64,000 bases of DNA from Metabacillus sp. B2-18 (GCF_021117275.1 NZ_CP088245.1:2145501-2209500), one strand, 5' to 3'. Counted from the first letter of the stretch, positions 32,647-42,359 are shown. Translations and numbers: made by a program. Notes: generated from the letters alone by a model not told the origin.

Positions 32647-33759
32647 CTACCTCACAGCCACAATCGACTTCCGTTTATACAATAATGACCCAATCACAAA
32701 CGTAACAACTCCCCAAAGAACCATAATAGCTATTCCTGCCCAAATAGAAGCAGTAAAGAGACTGGTTTCATAAACCATACTCTCTCTTAAGCCTTCAACA
32801 AAGTAGGTGAGAGGCAGAACATTTGAGATTGGGCGGATCCACTCCGGCATCGTTTCGATTGGGAAAAAAACGCCACTTAAAAACATCATGAGAAAGTTTG
32901 CAATATTGGCTACACCCATATAAGCTTCTGTAGTTTTGCTGAAGGAAGAGATAAAATAACCAACAGCTGTAAACGATAGGGTACCGAGTAAAAAGACAAT
33001 TAACAGAGTTGGAAAATTGATAAACAAGTTTGCACCAAAAATATATACTCCAATGAGCGATAAGAGAATAATCTGAACAACACTGAATAATACCCTCATG
33101 ACCATATCGCTTAAACCAAAAAGGTTCATATTAGCCGGAGTCATTTGTAGTCGTTTGATTAAGCCTTTGCTACGCATCTCCACTAATCCAACCATCCCAA
33201 ACATTCCACCTTGTGCAATTGCCAATGCAATCATTCCAGTAAGTAGAAAATCTGTGTAACTTAATTCAGCATTACCTGATGAAATGGCTTCTGTTTGTAA
33301 TTCAAAAGAAGGTGTTACACCTGAAGCTACTAGGTTTGTTTGTTGAACAAATTGATTTAGCATACCTGTAAGTGCTTGTGCTGTTGCTCCTTGTTCATCT
33401 TCTTTGTTAACAACAAGTCGTAGGGAAGAGGCATCAATTGATTCTGGTAGGACAATCGCTGCATCCACTTCTTGATTTTTTACCAATTTGTCAGCTTCTT
33501 CTCGTGTTACAGGGTCTTCTGTTTCAAGCTCAAGTACATCTAGCTTAAGTATTTGCTCAAGCATCATGTTTGACGTGGGATTAGGATTTTCATTCACAAT
33601 TGCAACATTTGCTGAAAATTCGTTATCAGAGCTACCACTGAAAATAGACATAAAGATAACCATTAAAATAACAGGAAAAAAGATGCCCCAAAACCATGAT
33701 TGTTTTTCTCGAAATGTTAATTTTAATTGTGCAATAAACATTTGTTTGAATTGATTCAT
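32647..33759 (-). CDS. ABC-2 type permease
   Basis: About 370 residues with an N-terminal membrane segment (QSWFWGIFFPVILMVIFMSI), a large extracellular domain (about residues 45-170) and five more C-terminal segments: the DrrB/YhgE-like ABC-2 arrangement. It forms an exporter with the ATPase encoded immediately upstream. ATG 33759 is chosen since GGAGGGA lies 8 bases before it and overlaps the ATPase stop region; the longer frame begins inside the ATPase gene. Substrate unknown; drugs or lipids are usual. Confidence 0.82.
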   Translation of the reverse strand: MNQFKQMFIAQLKLTFREKQSWFWGIFFPVILMVIFMSIFSGSSDNEFSANVAIVNENPNPTSNMMLEQILKLDVLELETEDPVTREEADKLVKNQEVDAAIVLPESIDASSLRLVVNKEDEQGATAQALTGMLNQFVQQTNLVASGVTPSFELQTEAISSGNAELSYTDFLLTGMIALAIAQGGMFGMVGLVEMRSKGLIKRLQMTPANMNLFGLSDMVMRVLFSVVQIILLSLIGVYIFGANLFINFPTLLIVFLLGTLSFTAVGYFISSFSKTTEAYMGVANIANFLMMFLSGVFFPIETMPEWIRPISNVLPLTYFVEGLRESMVYETSLFTASIWAGIAIMVLWGVVTFVIGSLLYKRKSIVAVR

Positions 33760-33760
33760 C

Positions 33761-34690
33761 CTAATCCCTCCATTCCTTGCCAGTGAATTCAATAAATACA
33801 TCTTCTAAACTCATTTCACGAATGGAGACCTGTTCAACTCGATAATTCTTTTCTTTTGTAAATGCGAATAAGTCATAAAGTGTATCTTCTGGATTTGCTG
33901 TCCATATCCTTAATGATGAATCTTCACGTTCAGTACGAGAAACTGACTGAAGATTTTGTGAAAATGTATTTGCTTCTATAGCAGCTTCTTCACCGTCAAC
34001 AAACGATAATCTTACTTCTCTTTCTTTTGTTAACTTTTCGATAAGGGCAGATGGTGTGTCTAATGTAATAACTCGTCCTTGATCAACAATGCAAACTCTG
34101 TCACTTAATTTTTCAGCTTCTTCCATATAATGAGTTGTTAAAATGGTTGTTTTACCAAGTTGTTTAAGCTGTAAAATAATATCCCAAATATTTCTCCTTG
34201 CTTGTGGATCTAGGCCTGTTGTTGGTTCATCCAGAAAGATGATGTCAGGATCACTTATCATCGCAAGGCCAATCGCTAGACGTTGACGCTGTCCACCAGA
34301 AAGCTTTTTTACATGATTTTTGCGGTGCTCAGTAAGATTAACAAGATCTAAAATTTCTTTTGTAGGGCGGGCCTTGTCATAAAAAGTAGCAAAAAGACTA
34401 AGATTTTCCTCAGGTGTTAACAAATCAAACATTGCACTTGACTGCGGCTGTACACCAATTTTCTTTTTAATCTCTGTTCCGTTCTTTTCCCAGTTTAGTT
34501 CCCCATACATAATTTCACCTGAATCAGGAATTACCAAGCCTTCAATCATTTCTAATGTTGTTGTTTTGCCCGCACCGTTTGGACCAATAATGGTGAATAC
34601 TTCACCAGCTTGAACCGAAAAGCTAATGTCTTGAACGGCATGAACAGAACCAAATGATTTTTTCAACTGCTTTACCTCTAACACCGTCAT
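33761..34690 (-). CDS. ABC transporter ATP-binding protein (DrrA-like)
   Basis: A 309-residue ATPase: Walker A GPNGAGKTTTLE, Q-loop PQSSAMFDLLTPEENL, signature KLSGGQRQRLAIG, Walker B IIFLDEPTTGLDP, switch His TTHYMEE. The C-terminal domain of about 90 residues with SIREMSLEDVFIEFTGKEW is the DrrA-type regulatory region. GAGGAG precedes the minus-strand ATG at 34690. It is transcribed with the downstream permease gene, one base apart. The unit could confer resistance to an antibiotic, but that is not shown here. Confidence 0.88.
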   Translation of the reverse strand: MTVLEVKQLKKSFGSVHAVQDISFSVQAGEVFTIIGPNGAGKTTTLEMIEGLVIPDSGEIMYGELNWEKNGTEIKKKIGVQPQSSAMFDLLTPEENLSLFATFYDKARPTKEILDLVNLTEHRKNHVKKLSGGQRQRLAIGLAMISDPDIIFLDEPTTGLDPQARRNIWDIILQLKQLGKTTILTTHYMEEAEKLSDRVCIVDQGRVITLDTPSALIEKLTKEREVRLSFVDGEEAAIEANTFSQNLQSVSRTEREDSSLRIWTANPEDTLYDLFAFTKEKNYRVEQVSIREMSLEDVFIEFTGKEWRD

Positions 34691-34867
34691 TTTTTCTCCT
34701 CACTTCCTTGGAAACTATACCCATTTACTAGTACGCGATTCTCTTTAAATAGTTTCATCTTTTTTTATATTTATTGATTACTGTTTTTTCTATAACAACT
34801 CAAAAACTCTTAGTTTATAATAATTTTAAGAAGAAATATAATGGACGACATAATGGAGGAGCAGAGG

Positions 34868-35360
34868 ATGGAAAAGGTAAAATCAGTGATATTGGACGGA
34901 GAGGAAATCCGCGTTTTTAATAGTGCCATTTATCTTTTTGAAACTAATACAACGGTTACACTTGAAGTAAACATCATTGTTAGTGAAATAGTCGCCAGTA
35001 AATATAAACATGTTGACAATCTTATTGTTGAAATAGAATTAGAAGATGGAAGAATGATAAATTCGATTATGAGTGTGACCGTTATGCAAGGGAGGTTACC
35101 AATTACATATTTTTTGTGACATCGATGATTTTGATGAATATAAAGGTCTTTCAATTTTGAACGAAAGCAATTCCTCGTTTCCGGATATTGAAGAGGGAAT
35201 CACGTTAGAAGAGATAAGAAAAGTGGAAATGCCTCTTGAAGATATCACTTTAAAATTGAAGCTTCCAATTGATAAAGTTGAATGGTTAAGGAAACTAAAG
35301 AAGAAGGAAGTAACTGATATGATGGAAGAGTTTTTAATCTATTATAGAAAAAAAGGGTAG
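34868..35360 (+). pseudogene. Hypothetical protein gene split by a +1 shift in a T run
   Basis: From ATG 34868 (GGAGGA 8 bases upstream) a frame of 83 codons (MEKVKSVILDGEEIRVFN start, ending GRLPITYFL) stops at TGA 35119. Removing one T from the six-T run at 35110-35115 joins it to FCDIDDFDEYKGLSIL and the downstream frame ending FLIYYRKKG at 35360, about 163 residues in all. No family is recognised. The acidic linker and matching codon use make a single gene likely. It is a real frameshift, slippage-regulated, or a base-calling error. Confidence 0.6.
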
Positions 35361-35426
35361 AAGAGAGGTCCTAGAAATAAGTTATGTGAGTAGTAAAAAC
35401 AAGAAAAAATTTTAAAATCATGATAA

Positions 35427-35460
35427 ATATATGACACATTTTCTAACCTCCGTCATATAT
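35427..35460. other. Inverted repeat before a small gene
   Basis: Perfect 9-base arms ATATATGAC and GTCATATAT with a 16-base loop, 44 bases before the start of the 45-residue protein gene. No T run, so a regulatory site is as likely as a terminator. Confidence 0.45.
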
Positions 35461-35503
35461 TAACTTCTGTGTGAGAAATTTAACATAGGAAGGAAAGTTT
35501 AAC

Positions 35504-35641
35504 ATGAACAATCAACAAACAACTATTTCTATTAAGAATGACTACAAAGACGGAGGAAATGGATACAAAGTTATTGAAGTAAATATTTCCAATACATCAG
35601 ATAACTTATATGCTGTTGTAACACCTGTTAACAAAATGTAA
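35504..35641 (+). CDS. 45-residue hypothetical protein
   Basis: MNNQQTTISIKNDYKDGGNG then YKVIEVNISNTSDNLYAVVT, a short beta-rich sequence with no membrane segment. AGGAAGGAAAG lies before ATG 35504, and a terminator hairpin begins 12 bases after the stop. I do not recognise it. A well-framed, monocistronic mini-gene with a palindrome in front. Confidence 0.55.
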   Translation: MNNQQTTISIKNDYKDGGNGYKVIEVNISNTSDNLYAVVTPVNKM

Positions 35642-35653
35642 AAAAATAGATAA

Positions 35654-35701
35654 GCAGTCTTTTTTGAAAGTATAGAGTATACATAGAAAAGACTGTTTTT
35701 G
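35654..35701 (+). terminator. Terminator after the 45-residue gene
   Basis: GCAGTCTTTT and AAAAGACTGT arms around a long loop, then a T run. Confidence 0.65.
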
Positions 35702-35796
35702 TTGTGCGTGAATGCTGTAAAATCGTTGTAATTGCATAAATAGAATAAATCTATTATTAGCGAAACATGATTTTAATCACAAACCTATAGATATAG

Positions 35797-35848
35797 AAAA
35801 GGATGGGAAAAGAGAACATGATGTTCTCATTTTTCCCATCCTTTTTTA
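35797..35848. terminator. Strong terminator, probably for the minus-strand gene
   Basis: AAAAGGATGGGAAAA pairs with TTTTTCCCATCCTTTT; an inner AGAACAT/ATGTTCT extends the stem. A and T runs flank both sides, 10 bases past the stop of the cupin gene on the minus strand. Confidence 0.9.
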
Positions 35849-35858
35849 TTGAACGGAT

Positions 35859-36731
35859 TTAGAAATTTCTACTTTCTTCAGCAGCCATTGCTTCGGCTTT
35901 CGTTCTATGCACTGTTCCAAACGGATGCTCTGGTGGTGCGTAAATCGAGTAAAGCTTAAGAGGTTTATTTCCCGTATTTGTGAGATTATGCCATTTTCCG
36001 GCTGGTACCATTATCGCAAAATCATCAGATACTTTTCTTACATAATCCAATCGATCTTTTCTGTCACCCATTTGGACAAGTCCTTGACCTTCTTCAATTC
36101 TCAAGAATTGATCTGTATTCGGATGATTTTCTAATCCAATGCTATCTCCAACATCAATACTCATTAATGTGACTTGAAGTTTGTTACCTGTCCATATTGA
36201 CGTACGAAATGTTTTGTTTTGTTTTGTGACCTTCTCAATATCAACAACATAGGGGTTTCTGCCATAATCTTTTCTCTGATTCGCACGGTCTTCAAGTAAA
36301 TTCCGGAATATTTGTGCATTTACTTGCTGAGCATTTGTCTTCAACCATAAGATATTCTGCATAATAGGATCTTGATTAAGTAAAGAATGATTTCGATCTT
36401 CGAAATAACCTTCAGCTTCAAAAGCCTTTTCCAATCCTTCTTCGTAACTTAGAAAAGGAATTTCAACAATTTGATAAAGAGGCTTTGTTCCAGTAAGGTT
36501 TATATACAAATTGGTGAGTTGATTGGTGGATGCTTTTTTTCCTTCTAACGCATAAAGAATGTCATTTCTGTGGTTTTCATCTGTAGCTGATTTTGCCAAC
36601 CTCATATAAAGGTCAATTGTTGAAGCACCTTTTTTAATTTCATCTAGGAGAATCGACATTACCTGATAATTGTATTCTTGAACATTTCTTGTTAAAAATC
36701 CAGAGTGGTAATAAGGATAAGGTTCATACAT
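35859..36731 (-). CDS. Ferritin-like/cupin two-domain protein
   Basis: About 290 residues. The N-terminal 130 residues are helical (LDEIKKGASTIDLYMRLAKSATDENHRNDILYALEGKK), like a four-helix ferritin-type bundle with Glu/His positions. The C-terminal half is a cupin: MSIDVGDSIGLENHPNTDQFLRIEEGQG and VPAGKWHNLTNTGNKPLKLYSIYAPPEH, with His and Glu metal ligands. This resembles Bacillus proteins annotated only as cupin-domain. ATG 36731 follows AAAGGG; the longer GTG start lacks one. A redox or metal role is only inferred. Confidence 0.7.
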   Translation of the reverse strand: MYEPYPYYHSGFLTRNVQEYNYQVMSILLDEIKKGASTIDLYMRLAKSATDENHRNDILYALEGKKASTNQLTNLYINLTGTKPLYQIVEIPFLSYEEGLEKAFEAEGYFEDRNHSLLNQDPIMQNILWLKTNAQQVNAQIFRNLLEDRANQRKDYGRNPYVVDIEKVTKQNKTFRTSIWTGNKLQVTLMSIDVGDSIGLENHPNTDQFLRIEEGQGLVQMGDRKDRLDYVRKVSDDFAIMVPAGKWHNLTNTGNKPLKLYSIYAPPEHPFGTVHRTKAEAMAAEESRNF

Positions 36732-36876
36732 TTTTCTCAACCCTTTCAATAAATTCACATCATTATCATATGCCTATGTGTAAAGAGTGTACTTCTTTTT
36801 ATTGTCCTAATTGATTTGTCTGGATGGATATTTTTAGTTCGTTACATACTAAAAATAAAAAGAAAGGAGAATTATT

Positions 36877-37017
36877 ATGAAAGAAACAAAACATACAAAA
36901 GAAGAGTATAGACCAACTAATGAACACGAATTTTCAGAAGAGCTTTCCGATGGAGGAGAGCGAAACGAAATCATCACAATACAACAAAATAATAAACCTT
37001 TAAAGGAGTCAAAATAG
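36877..37017 (+). CDS. 46-residue hydrophilic hypothetical protein
   Basis: The protein starts MKETKHTKEEYRPTNEHEF and ends NNKPLKESK, very charged and probably disordered. AAAGGAGA lies 6 bases before ATG 36877. Its stop is directly followed by the start of the next small gene, and that gene's ribosome site AAAGGAG lies inside this one, so translation is coupled. No family is recognised. Confidence 0.6.
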   Translation: MKETKHTKEEYRPTNEHEFSEELSDGGERNEIITIQQNNKPLKESK

Positions 37018-37269
37018 ATGGATGAGTTAAAGCACTATGTTCAAATTATTAAACAAAATCTTGAAACATTGAGTGCTCCAGATTATGAAGGAAAAGATGA
37101 GGAATTGTTGAGACAGCAAGAGGAATTAGAAAAAGTTGAACGGCATTTTTTATTAGAAATCAATTCATCTGAAAACTTTGATCAAATTGTAAACGCTGCA
37201 GTTAAGTGTGCTTCAAATGAAATATCGTTAGATGAGTTAGAAGATGAATACAATCTATTAACAAAATAA
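37018..37269 (+). CDS. 83-residue hypothetical helical protein
   Basis: An acidic, helical protein (MDELKHYVQIIKQNLETLSA, ending ISLDELEDEYNLLTK), probably a coiled coil, with one Cys. It begins on the base after the stop of the previous small gene, with AAAGGAG upstream. A short GC-rich terminator follows directly. No family is recognised; the two-gene operon may encode partner proteins. Confidence 0.6.
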   Translation: MDELKHYVQIIKQNLETLSAPDYEGKDEELLRQQEELEKVERHFLLEINSSENFDQIVNAAVKCASNEISLDELEDEYNLLTK

Positions 37270-37292
37270 CATCCTGCGGGGTGTTTTTTTAA
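37270..37292 (+). terminator. Terminator after the two-gene operon
   Basis: ACATCC and GGGGTGT arms (one G-U pair) with a three-base loop, then seven Ts. Confidence 0.75.
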
Positions 37293-37406
37293 TTTTTACT
37301 CAACTGAGTCTTGTAAATTTATTTGCAATAGGTCTTTTCTTTACTTTCTTCCATATTTATTACTGAGCAATATTACAAGCTGATATTCCAATGGGAGGAA
37401 TACATT

Positions 37407-38060
37407 ATGAAAGCAATTGTTCAGTACAAATACGGTTTACCAGAGGTTTTAAACCTAGAAGAAGTTGATAACCCCATCCCTAATGACCATCAAGTTCTGG
37501 TGAAAATACATGCAGCTTCGGTTAATTTTGGGAATCTTGTCCTTTTAAAAGGAAAACCGTACATCACTCGATTGTTTTATGGAGTATTAAAGCCCAAACA
37601 TCCAATTCCAGGTGGTGACATCGCAGGTTGTGTTGAAGCTGTGGGTTCAAAAGTAGCTCAGTTTAAACCAGGAGATGAGGTATTTAGGGATTATTATAAA
37701 AATGAAGGTATTGATAAATACAGGGAGTATTTTGATCTGATCATCGGGGTAAACGGTCATCAACCTGTTTATAAGCGAGCATTAAAACATCATGGAATCT
37801 TTGTTCACATTGGTGGGGCTGAATCTCAAATGTATCAAACAGCTTTACAGGGAGGCTGGATATCTTTTACAGAAAAAAAGAAAATGAATGTCTTTTTGCA
37901 AAGAGCTAATCGAAAAGATCTGATATTTATAAAAGATTTAATAGAATCTGGTAAGGTAAAAGCAGTGATTGATAAACAATTTGAATTAAGTGAAATACGA
38001 CAGGCTTTAACCTATTTTGCTGAAGGACACGCGCAGGGAAAAGTTGTTATAACCATGTAA
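37407..38060 (+). CDS. Internally deleted zinc-type alcohol dehydrogenase/quinone oxidoreductase
   Basis: The open frame of 217 residues starts like the MDR family (MKAIVQYKYGLPEVLNLEEV, then GGDIAGCVEAVGSKVAQFKPGDEVF) and ends normally (FDLIIGVNGHQPVYKRAL, EGHAQGKVVITM). Relatives are about 320 residues; the stretch that should follow GDEVF, including the NADPH-binding glycine motif, is missing and replaced by RDYYKNEGIDKYREY. The frame is kept, so the loss is an in-frame deletion of about 100 residues. It is unlikely to bind NADPH. GGGAGGA precedes the ATG. Confidence 0.7.
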   Translation: MKAIVQYKYGLPEVLNLEEVDNPIPNDHQVLVKIHAASVNFGNLVLLKGKPYITRLFYGVLKPKHPIPGGDIAGCVEAVGSKVAQFKPGDEVFRDYYKNEGIDKYREYFDLIIGVNGHQPVYKRALKHHGIFVHIGGAESQMYQTALQGGWISFTEKKKMNVFLQRANRKDLIFIKDLIESGKVKAVIDKQFELSEIRQALTYFAEGHAQGKVVITM

Positions 38061-38267
38061 GGTAGTACTATTTATTTTTAAAATATAAAAATAATATTTA
38101 ATGAAAAGTAAGAGGTTAATTTACTACAAACTTCCATTCTTTATCTCTTTTTAAAATAAATTAGTATAATAATTATTCAAATAAGAAGAAATATATTGAT
38201 TATTTAGTCAATTAGAAGTAACCTATTACTATCATTCTTTAATTACGTCAAGAGAAGGGAGATTGGA

Positions 38268-39944
38268 ATGATGGATTTACGTAGTAATATGATTAAAAAA
38301 GGATTTGATCGTGCTCCGCATCGTAGCTTACTTCGTGCGGCAGGTGTAAAAGAAGAGGATTTTGATAAACCGTTTATCGCGGTTTGTAATTCATATATTG
38401 ATATTGTACCTGGACACGTACATTTACAAGAATTCGGTAAAATTGTAAAAGAAGCTATTCGAGAAGCGGGTGGAGTACCATTTGAATTTAATACAATCGG
38501 TGTAGATGATGGAATTGCGATGGGACATATTGGGATGCGCTATTCCTTACCAAGCCGTGAAATTATTGCAGATTCTATTGAAACTGTTGTTTCAGCACAT
38601 TGGTTCGATGGAATGGTTTGTATTCCAAACTGTGACAAAATCACACCAGGGATGATGATGGCAGCATTACGTCTTAATATCCCTACAGTATTTGTAAGTG
38701 GTGGCCCGATGAAGGCTGGTGTTACAAGTGATGGTAAAAAAATCTCACTTTCATCAGTATTTGAAGGAGTAGGTGCCTACCAATCTGGTAAACTAGATGA
38801 AAAAGGTTTAACAGAGCTTGAGCAATTTGGCTGCCCAACATGCGGTTCTTGTTCAGGTATGTTTACAGCGAACTCTATGAACTGTTTAGCTGAAGCACTT
38901 GGATTAGCTCTTCCTGGTAACGGAACGATTTTAGCCGTGGCGCCCGAGCGTAGAGAGTTTGTAAAACGTTCTGCAAAACAATTAATGAATCTTATTAAAG
39001 ACGATATTAAGCCTAGAGATATCGTAACAGAAAAAGCAATTGATAATGCTTTTGCACTTGATATGGCATTAGGTGGATCAACAAACACGGTTCTTCACAC
39101 GTTAGCTTTAGCACATGAAGCGGAAATTGAATACCCAATTCAACGTATTAATGAAGTGGCAGCCCGTGTTCCGCATTTATCTAAGCTTGCCCCTGCATCA
39201 GATCATCATATTGAGGATTTACATGAAGCTGGTGGTGTATCTGCTGCATTGTATGAGCTTTCTAAGAAAGAAGGAGCTCTTCATCTTGATACTTTAACTG
39301 TTACGGGCAAAACCCTTGGGGAGAACATCGCTGGCTGTGAAATAAAAGACCATGAGGTGATCCGTCCTATTGACAATCCGCATACTGAAAAAGGTGGACT
39401 TGCTGTTTTATTCGGAAACCTTGCTCCAGACGGTGCCATCATTAAAACAGGTGGTGTACAAAATGGAATTACTAGCCATGAAGGACCTGCAATTGTGTTT
39501 GAATCACAAGAAGAGGCAATCAATGGAATTGTAAATGGTAAAGTAAAAGAAGGACATGTTGTAATCATTCGTTACGAGGGACCAAAAGGTGGACCTGGTA
39601 TGCCGGAAATGCTTTCTCCAACTTCAATGATTGTTGGTATGGGACTTGGACCAAAAGTTGCACTTGTAACAGATGGTCGTTTCTCAGGAGCTTCTCGTGG
39701 ATTGTCGATCGGACATGCTTCACCTGAAGCGGCAGAAGGCGGTCCACTAGCATTCGTTGAAAATGGTGACCACATCGTAATTGATATTGAAAACCGTACA
39801 ATGGATGTTCAAGTAGATGATGAAGAGTGGGAAAAACGTAAAGGTAACTGGAAAGGCTTTGAACCAAAAGTGAAAAAAGGCTATCTAGCTCGTTATTCCA
39901 AACTTGTCACATCTGCTAGTACCGGCGGTATTATGAAAATCTAA
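38268..39944 (+). CDS. ilvD: Dihydroxy-acid dehydratase
   Basis: A 558-residue enzyme that converts 2,3-dihydroxy-isovalerate and its homologue to the 2-keto acids of valine and isoleucine synthesis. Length equals that of B. subtilis IlvD. Motifs seen: [13 protein letters not shown] and [20 protein letters not shown], the cysteines that bind the Fe-S cluster, and [16 protein letters not shown] 38268 has GAAGGGA 7 bases upstream; ATG 38271 is nearly as good. It stands apart from other ilv genes, and I see no T-box upstream. A strong terminator follows. Confidence 0.97.
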   Translation: MMDLRSNMIKKGFDRAPHRSLLRAAGVKEEDFDKPFIAVCNSYIDIVPGHVHLQEFGKIVKEAIREAGGVPFEFNTIGVDDGIAMGHIGMRYSLPSREIIADSIETVVSAHWFDGMVCIPNCDKITPGMMMAALRLNIPTVFVSGGPMKAGVTSDGKKISLSSVFEGVGAYQSGKLDEKGLTELEQFGCPTCGSCSGMFTANSMNCLAEALGLALPGNGTILAVAPERREFVKRSAKQLMNLIKDDIKPRDIVTEKAIDNAFALDMALGGSTNTVLHTLALAHEAEIEYPIQRINEVAARVPHLSKLAPASDHHIEDLHEAGGVSAALYELSKKEGALHLDTLTVTGKTLGENIAGCEIKDHEVIRPIDNPHTEKGGLAVLFGNLAPDGAIIKTGGVQNGITSHEGPAIVFESQEEAINGIVNGKVKEGHVVIIRYEGPKGGPGMPEMLSPTSMIVGMGLGPKVALVTDGRFSGASRGLSIGHASPEAAEGGPLAFVENGDHIVIDIENRTMDVQVDDEEWEKRKGNWKGFEPKVKKGYLARYSKLVTSASTGGIMKI

Positions 39945-39952
39945 TATGCATT

Positions 39953-39994
39953 AAAAAGGGGTCCAGAATGATTTCATTCTGAACCCCTTTTCAT
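39953..39994 (+). terminator. Terminator after ilvD
   Basis: AAAAGGGGTCCAGAATG and CATTCTGAACCCCTTTT arms (one mismatch) with a short loop. Confidence 0.9.
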
Positions 39995-40055
39995 CTATGT
40001 AAATGTTAGTAATTACTAACAGTAAGATAATTGAATAATTAATATAAAATGAAGA

Positions 40056-40727
40056 TTATTTTTTAAACACATGTTGTCCAATTTGTACTGTTGTTTCTCT
40101 TGAATCAAGCCATCTACTCTGGGCAATATCCGGATTATAAAAGAATAAGGCATCTTTTGCTATAGCTCTCATATCAGATAGGGCAGCAAAAACAGCTTTT
40201 CTAGACTCTTCATCTGCTGGTTTATTAATCTGTCCATTTGCAACTGGCTGAAATTGATTACGCTGATAGATCACTTCTCTAACTGTATCAGGGAATTTTG
40301 GGCTGTCAACTCGATTTAACACAACACTTGCAACTGCTACTTTACCTTCAAACGATTCTGTTTGAGCTTCAGCTCGTACAATTCTTGCTAATAAATCTAT
40401 TTCAGCTTCTGAAAGGCTAATCTTTTTAGAGCGATCATTTTCTCTACTAACTTGAGTGGTATTATTTGTTTTATTTGATAGTGTCTTTACACTTGGCTTA
40501 TCCGAAGTATGAATAGTTTTATTAATTGTTGTATTAATTTGTTGGCCAACATAAATTAAATCAATGTTTTTAACATGTGGGTTTGCTTTTGCTAGTTGAT
40601 TTAATGATAGTCCATTCTTACGTGCGATTTCCGACATCGTGTCACCTTTTTCAACCGTATGTGCAAAGGTAGGTGCAGCTACAAACAGAGTGGTCAGGAA
40701 TGCTAGTAAAAAAAGTAGTTTTTTCAC
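40056..40727 (-). CDS. LysM-containing SleB/CwlJ-type cell-wall hydrolase
   Basis: A 223-residue secreted protein: signal peptide (KKLLFLLAFLTTLFVAAPTFA), one LysM domain (about residues 22-66, HTVEKGDTMSEIARKNGLSL), a Thr/Asn-rich linker, and a C-terminal hydrolase_2 domain (LLARIVRAEAQTESFEGKVA with the catalytic Glu, VVLNRVDSPKFPDTVREVIY and FQPVANGQI). Such enzymes cut spore cortex or cell-wall peptidoglycan. AGGAGG lies before the minus-strand ATG at 40727. Confidence 0.88.
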   Translation of the reverse strand: MKKLLFLLAFLTTLFVAAPTFAHTVEKGDTMSEIARKNGLSLNQLAKANPHVKNIDLIYVGQQINTTINKTIHTSDKPSVKTLSNKTNNTTQVSRENDRSKKISLSEAEIDLLARIVRAEAQTESFEGKVAVASVVLNRVDSPKFPDTVREVIYQRNQFQPVANGQINKPADEESRKAVFAALSDMRAIAKDALFFYNPDIAQSRWLDSRETTVQIGQHVFKK

Positions 40728-40902
40728 AATTAGTCCTCCTAGTAAATATCATTTTTTGAACTCTTGTCTTACTCATACCTATGTCCAAAAAAAATTGAAT
40801 AGTGTTACAATTTTATTACAGGAAGATTACAAGGAGCTGAAACACTGATATTTCATAGGTTATACAGTCTTAAAATAAATAAAAAAATAGAGGAAGAAAT
40901 AA

Positions 40903-42021
40903 ATGGAGAGAGAAAATCTAGAATTAGTTATAGAGTTACGTCATGAATTACATAAACATCCAGAGCTTTCCAACCATGAAGTATGGACAAAACAACATTT
41001 AATTTCGTTTCTAAAAAGTTATACAAACCTTGAAATCGTTGACAAAGGAAAGTGGTTTTACGCTATATACCGAGCAGGACAAGATCGAGAAAACATTGCA
41101 TTTCGAGCAGACTTTGATGCACTTCCAATCGAAGAAACGATTGTAATTCCTCATGCCTCACAGACACCCGGTATATCTCACAAATGTGGTCATGACGGTC
41201 ATTCAGCATCTTTAGCTGGATTAGCTCTTGAAATAGATCAAAAAGGAGCAGACAAAAATATCTTTTTCTTATTTCAACACGCTGAGGAAACTGGAGATGG
41301 AGCGTTAGAATGCATTTCTTTTATAAAGGAAAATAAGATCCAAGAGATCTTTGCTTATCACAATATGAGTGGAATGGCTCATAATACGGTGAATGTTATA
41401 AACGGAACGGCTCACTGTGCATCTAAAGGTATGACAATTTTTATGGAAGGAACTCCGGCACATGCTAGTCAGCCTGAAGATGGAATTAATCCTGCCTTTG
41501 CTATTGCAAAAATCATTGATACAATCGATGTCTTTACATCTGCCGAGAACAATAAAGGTGTGGTTCTCTGTACTGTGGTACATGTTAAGATCGGTGAAAA
41601 AGCCTTCGGGGTATCAGCAAGCAAAGGTGAGCTGCTTTTGACAATTCGTGCTCTATACGAAGAAGACTTGGATAAACTGCAATATAATCTTGAAGGACTA
41701 ACATTATCACTTGCAAAGCAATATGGTCTAAAGGCTATTTTTTCTTATAACGATGTTTTTCCTGAGACGGTTAATCATAAGGAGAGCTCAGATAAAATAC
41801 GAGTTGTTTGTAAAAACAAAGGAATTAACCTTACTGAAATGAAGCAGGCGTTTCGTGCTTCTGAGGATTTCGGTCATTATTTAAAGGAAACAAAAGGAGC
41901 TATTTTCTATATCGGAAATGGCGAAGAGTATCCACCTATCCATACTGTTGAATATGATTTCAGAGACGACGTGATAGAAACAGCGGTCGAGCTGTTTAAG
42001 GGAATAATTGAAATAAGTTAA
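40903..42021 (+). CDS. M20-family amidohydrolase/peptidase
   Basis: A 372-residue metallo-aminoacylase-like enzyme. The metal motif is AFRADFDALPI and KCGHDGHSASLAG, and HAEETGDGA carries the general base Glu; EDFGHYL supplies a further ligand near the end. Relatives remove acyl groups from amino acids (hippurate hydrolase, N-acyl deacetylase); the substrate is unknown. AGAGGAAG precedes ATG 40903. A broken tautomerase gene follows 17 bases later and may have been part of the same operon. Confidence 0.85.
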   Translation: MERENLELVIELRHELHKHPELSNHEVWTKQHLISFLKSYTNLEIVDKGKWFYAIYRAGQDRENIAFRADFDALPIEETIVIPHASQTPGISHKCGHDGHSASLAGLALEIDQKGADKNIFFLFQHAEETGDGALECISFIKENKIQEIFAYHNMSGMAHNTVNVINGTAHCASKGMTIFMEGTPAHASQPEDGINPAFAIAKIIDTIDVFTSAENNKGVVLCTVVHVKIGEKAFGVSASKGELLLTIRALYEEDLDKLQYNLEGLTLSLAKQYGLKAIFSYNDVFPETVNHKESSDKIRVVCKNKGINLTEMKQAFRASEDFGHYLKETKGAIFYIGNGEEYPPIHTVEYDFRDDVIETAVELFKGIIEIS

Positions 42022-42037
42022 TTTAGGAGGATAAATC

Positions 42038-42285
42038 ATGCCTATTATAACCGTAAAGTTAGCGGAAGGAAGATCGGTAAAACATAAATAACAATTTGTT
42101 GAATCAGTAACAAAGGAAGCAGCAACCATCTAAACGTAAAAGAAGAATGGGTAACTGTTTTAATCGATGAATATGAAAGAGAAAACTGGGCATCAAATGG
42201 ACAATTACTTTCAATTAAATTTGGAGAAGGATTTGTAGAGAGAATGAAAAAGGAAGAGAAAGGAGAAGATTTTGTTAAGAGTTAA
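42038..42285 (+). pseudogene. Degenerate 4-oxalocrotonate tautomerase-like gene
   Basis: From ATG 42038 (AGGAGG upstream) the first residues MPIITVKLAEGRSVKHK end at a TAA; after it the frame gives QFVESVTKEAATI, and another stop. A shift then restores NVKEEWVTVLIDEYERENWA to TAA 42285. The catalytic Pro1 and the family pattern are clear. At least one stop and one frameshift, so the gene is dead unless the assembly is wrong. Full length would be about 82 residues. Confidence 0.75.
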
Positions 42286-42359
42286 TTTAAAAAATAAGTA
42301 AATTGTTTCAGTTAATGTTATAGTTAGAAAGACATTTTATAAGAGAGTGGGTGATGAAC

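Noticed and set aside
38061..38267. T-box leader before ilvD
   Set aside because: No T-box sequence or terminator/antiterminator pair is visible in the 207 bases.
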